Part shown: positions 8,801-9,731 of the stretch, piece after piece | How the letters are laid out: each line of letters starts with the position of its first letter | Numbering within the stretch: position 1 is the stretch's first letter | Assembly (NCBI GenBank): GCA_046565505.1 | Contig: JBKHYJ010000129.1 | Location: 1-9,731 of the forward strand | Direction of reading: 5' to 3' | Source of the DNA: JBKHYJ01 sp046565505 | Lineage (GTDB): Bacteria > Acidobacteriota > Blastocatellia > UBA7656 | Length of the DNA: 9,731 nt | Notes under the pieces: generated by a model | The model's database searches: none | The model's input: the letters and a program-made list of their open reading frames with translations, nothing else | What the model was told of the DNA's origin: nothing | Program-made: the position numbers and the translations under genes

Positions 8801-9492
8801 GCAGTGGCAGCGACTCCGGTAATGGAACGGCCAGCTTTGATTTTGTCGTTAAGAAATCACTGACCGGCGATTTGAAAGCATCTTGTGGAGCAACATCGCC
8901 GGCGATCATTCTGGCTATATTCGCGGCGCTGCTTTCGCGGCTGAATGGCCGCGAGGATATCGTCATAGTCACGAATATTGATGATCAGAATCGATCTCTG
9001 TTTACCCCACTGAGGCTCTACCCGCTTTGGAGATTGAGCTTCAAAGAATTCGCCCGCAAGCTCGAACAAAAGTTTTCGCTAACATCTGAGAGCGGCGAAT
9101 ACGCGCTAGATGTTCTGAGCCGTGACCTGCCCGCGTCAAACGAAGACTTCTTACCTCCCACTTTCGATGTCGGATTCACTTTCGGACGGGCGGGCGCGGA
9201 GACCGAAGCAATAGCAAGTATGGAGGCGCGGTTGAATCAATACCCGGCCTTCGATAGCGGGCTGGACTTGATATTGAGTGCCAATAACAGCGGCGAACAA
9301 CTCGGCATGCGCCTGACTTATAAGCGCGGTCGCCTCGGTCAAGCAATAGTCACCAAGATAAGCAATTACATTGATTCGATTGTCGAGCAAGTTTCGGAAA
9401 ACCCGCTCGTCGCTCTGGCAGATATAAGATTAGGTGAAGCTGAATCGAAAGATGTGCTGGATGCTTTAGCTAAAGACAGCTTCAGTTTTTAG
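5839..9492 (+). CDS. Cobalamin-type radical SAM enzyme fused to degenerate epimerization and half-condensation domains
   Basis: This 1217-residue protein has a likely cobalamin-binding region at 22-235, a radical SAM core at about 273-445, a helical extension to about 560, a degenerate E-domain-like region at 575-958 and a C-domain C-half at 960-1199. Radical SAM evidence is strong: C282, C286 and C289 in GARSCPFQCSFCSE bind the 4Fe-4S cluster, FMGDSL (323-328) is the GGE-like strand, and RLGIES (377-382) and VGFPGET (420-426) complete the fold. No SPASM-type auxiliary-cluster cysteine pattern was seen. Its setting between two NRPS genes suggests action on a carrier-bound amino acid or peptide. 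C-methylation is the commonest role of cobalamin radical SAM enzymes, but the reaction cannot be read from the sequence. ATG 5839 is supported by its ribosome binding site. I do not recognise a named homologue. The frame is continuous, and the fusion is not explained by a frameshift. Confidence 0.93.
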   Translation: MSANPLVSIERMKGVKQPTVSGRIFLTKPPYFTPWTPPLGISILKTFLEQNGYGVRCYDYNIDSELWGMHHKYFAVLQTLEDVSINDGYSKLWWILNAHMLAYANGASHADCTKVLEKVIPRYGIEYNGSVIDGLVRLVDKFYKRLQELTNDIDFSDYSVVGTSTYTTSLGPSLFILKNIKQSYPHITTVMGGGVFADDLALGSDNLNTLVEEYAFVDHAILGEGELLFLKLLQGELSHKRVISIADLKGTTLNMVDVPSPDFSDLNSESYYHLTIEGARSCPFQCSFCSETVQWGDYRKKPANTFADQVIDLARRYNSSSFFMGDSLMNPYINPFATELIGREANILYDGYLRADKPVTNRKFVKMWSDSGLYRVRLGIESAASRVLDAMDKMTTPQVISDALKTLAGEGIRTTTYWIVGFPGETEEDFQETCQFIRDHHQYIYELEAHPYYYYPYGQIGSRLYQCQSLYPDDVTDIIKFRVWDIIDADPPREVRYDRLRRISKLAADLGLPNIYTMAERYQAEDRWFRLHPLATEVYQGTRLCRDEIKLPDEPVDVFYQEMPEQGAHNASNSDSVFCYQVSVKETLDEKILSDSIARLIASNDVLRMRLQDGKYVAVKNDNGRHSSKVLSACELREGDTTPSDDFRAGIIKTVSAEMKPEPGDSLRVALVKGRHESYVIALAHKAMVDGKSVTLILEDLFRIYKQLINNKEVSLRPIKSYADFIKDLPVKNGSGPKQSFSGTLMGGAQATGGSRNLSKQTVLLDNAIKRGLFSKTLIECGLKPVEAFTQAALKSLTQVHEKDDFEVDMKFDYRAAAAGLEFTVGPLTVTSTLSRNVEANSLLSDVEMIRNAMSNVSSDGLNSGAFAAGAGLSNRLRMLLNLEYLTDEPWLGSDEWTPHGFVLEQGGLKQDYLIEVTPTLGLQGIKVHFSYEDKQQARKIVEALTGRLAEQLKLILHHCERYVAARHYWTKEFLKAAPESNIESDWGSGSDSGNGTASFDFVVKKSLTGDLKASCGATSPAIILAIFAALLSRLNGREDIVIVTNIDDQNRSLFTPLRLYPLWRLSFKEFARKLEQKFSLTSESGEYALDVLSRDLPASNEDFLPPTFDVGFTFGRAGAETEAIASMEARLNQYPAFDSGLDLILSANNSGEQLGMRLTYKRGRLGQAIVTKISNYIDSIVEQVSENPLVALADIRLGEAESKDVLDALAKDSFSF
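5902..6543 (+). other. Cobalamin-binding-like N-terminal domain
   Basis: The layout matches the Rossmann-like domain preceding class B radical SAM cores. IFLTKPP (24-30) is an initial strand, PPLGISILKTFLEQNGYGV (37-55) is the characteristic loop-helix-strand, FSDYSVVGTSTYTTS (155-169) and TVMGGGVFADD (189-199) are the later strand and glycine-rich loop, and AILGEGELLFLKLL (220-233) is the usual GEGE end. No DxHxxG motif is present, which is normal for this class. An extra mostly helical stretch at about 63-150 separates the first and second halves. Actual cobalamin binding is inferred. Confidence 0.75.
6655..7173 (+). other. Radical SAM core
   Basis: This is a partial TIM barrel that uses a 4Fe-4S cluster to cleave S-adenosylmethionine to a 5'-deoxyadenosyl radical. 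The cluster motif CPFQCSFC is at 282-289. Later barrel motifs are GDS (325-327), YDGYLRAD (349-356), RVRLGIESA (375-383) and YWIVGFPGETEEDF (417-430). Just beyond the core is an aromatic patch, HPYYYYPYGQIGSR (450-463), possibly near the active site or substrate channel. Confidence 0.93.
7561..8712 (+). other. Degenerate epimerization-like domain lacking catalytic residues
   Basis: Residues 575-958 follow the E-domain fold order but with altered active-site motifs. HKAMVDGKSVTLILEDL (685-701) corresponds to HHLAVDGVSWRILLEDL of the active E domain in the upstream NRPS; the second, catalytic His is Lys (K686). VDMKFDYR (808-815) corresponds to VDLEGHGR; the catalytic Glu is Lys (K811). TVGPLTVTSTL (824-834) matches TVGWFTAIYPV, and LLNLEYLTDE (880-889) matches VSFNYLGQFD. 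The N-terminal E1 motif appears missing. A catalytically dead, structural or carrier-binding role is inferred. Confidence 0.75.
8716..9435 (+). other. Half-condensation domain (C-terminal half)
   Basis: Residues 960-1199 look like the second lobe of a C domain without its first lobe or catalytic His motif. It opens with RHYWTKEFLKAAP (967-979), the YW start of the second lobe, and continues through SPAIILAIFAALLSRLNGRE (1020-1039), where full C domains have their ILAAWALLLSRYTGQ-type helix. IVIVTNIDD (1041-1049), RLSFKEFARKLEQ (1065-1077) and FDVGFTFGRA (1109-1118) follow, the last resembling the FDS-ENF region. Similar half-C segments occur at NRPS N-termini, including apparently the next gene here. 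Its function is unknown; an interaction role is likely. Confidence 0.65.
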
Positions 9493-9555
9493 GCGTCACA
9501 TACTTCTTCGCCCTGGTTCGGGGGCAGATTTTAAAACAACAGGACTCTTAAAAGT
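9493..9555. other. Intergenic spacer, radical SAM gene to next NRPS
   Basis: This 63-base gap ends with a weak AGGA-type box. No terminator hairpin followed by a T run is visible, consistent with continued transcription into the next gene. Confidence 0.5.
9541..9544 (+). promoter_or_regulatory. Probable ribosome binding site of the downstream NRPS gene
   Basis: AGGA lies 11 bases before ATG 9556. The spacing is on the long side and the box is short, so initiation may be modest. The protein similarity right after the ATG supports this start more than the box does. Confidence 0.45.
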
Positions 9556-9731
9556 ATGAGCATCACAACTTCAGAACCAGTGATTTTCGGCGTCAAGCTC
9601 GCAGAAGAGAAAGAGTATTGGATGAACAAGCTGGCAGGAGCGCCCGCCCGCTCTCTACTCACGCCCCTCTTCCGCTCCTACTCTGCCGCTCATCGTTCCT
9701 CTGCTTGTTCGCCTCCTGTATCTGATGATGA
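9556..9731 (+). CDS. N-terminus of a downstream NRPS, half-condensation leader (3' end outside window)
   Basis: An open frame of 58 complete codons runs off the window. It begins MSITTSEPVIFGVKLAEE, followed by KEYWMNKLAGAP. The pattern of a short leader and then E-K-E-Y-W-x-x-K-L is the recognisable start of the C-terminal half of a condensation domain, found at the N-terminus of NRPS polypeptides whose first complete domain is an A domain. It is therefore predicted to supply the A-T part that accepts from the orphan C domain ending at 5729. After residue 30 the sequence becomes rich in Ser, Ala and Pro and resembles the family less. That could be normal linker variation or a frameshift, which cannot be decided here. 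Confidence 0.7.
   Translation, partial: MSITTSEPVIFGVKLAEEKEYWMNKLAGAPARSLLTPLFRSYSAAHRSSACSPPVSDD

Noticed and set aside
1..9731. tRNA, rRNA, CRISPR array, insertion sequence or attachment site
   Set aside because: No regularly spaced direct repeats, terminal inverted repeats, transposase motifs or RNA-like cloverleaf stretches were seen; the window is almost wholly NRPS-related coding sequence.

Overview
The window is the middle of a modular nonribosomal peptide synthetase (NRPS) gene cluster from a bacterium. All genes are on the + strand and nearly all of the sequence is coding. GC is moderately high (mid-fifties per cent by eye). The host cannot be fixed from this window. Modular NRPSs with embedded methyltransferases, half-condensation N-termini and cobalamin radical SAM partners would fit a soil Acidobacteriota or myxobacterial genome, but that is a loose inference.

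Layout. (1) 3-5729 is the 3' part of a large NRPS gene that enters the window inside an adenylation (A) domain. Its order is A, embedded methyltransferase (MT), carrier protein (T), epimerization (E), condensation (C). The A-domain specificity residues read DFWNIGMVHK, the classical threonine code. The predicted product is an N-methylated, epimerized threonine unit, and the protein ends in a complete C domain with no A domain after it. (2) 5839-9492 encodes a 1217-residue protein with an N-terminal cobalamin-binding-like region and a radical SAM core (CxxxCxxC at 282-289). It continues into a degenerate E-type condensation-fold domain and then a further half-condensation segment. (3) From 9556 to the window edge is the start of another NRPS gene, opening with the half-condensation leader that often precedes a polypeptide beginning with an A domain.

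How the parts may work together. The first NRPS ends with an orphan C domain. The next NRPS appears to start with half-C plus, presumably, A. The two would therefore form one elongation module split between polypeptides, with the radical SAM gene lying between the two halves. The most unusual element is that radical SAM protein. In its condensation-like tail both catalytic positions of an E domain are lysine (His to Lys at 686, Glu to Lys at 811), while the surrounding E-domain fold motifs remain recognisable. The best hypothesis is that the dead domain is a carrier-protein recruitment platform, comparable in logic to the X domain that recruits P450s in glycopeptide synthetases. It would bring a T-bound intermediate to a cobalamin-dependent radical enzyme, possibly a C-methyltransferase. 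The first two proteins also share an exact C-terminal D-x-F-x-F ending, a candidate docking motif.

No RNA genes, CRISPR arrays, insertion sequences or convincing terminators were seen. The gaps are 109 and 63 bases, so there is no long non-coding stretch.
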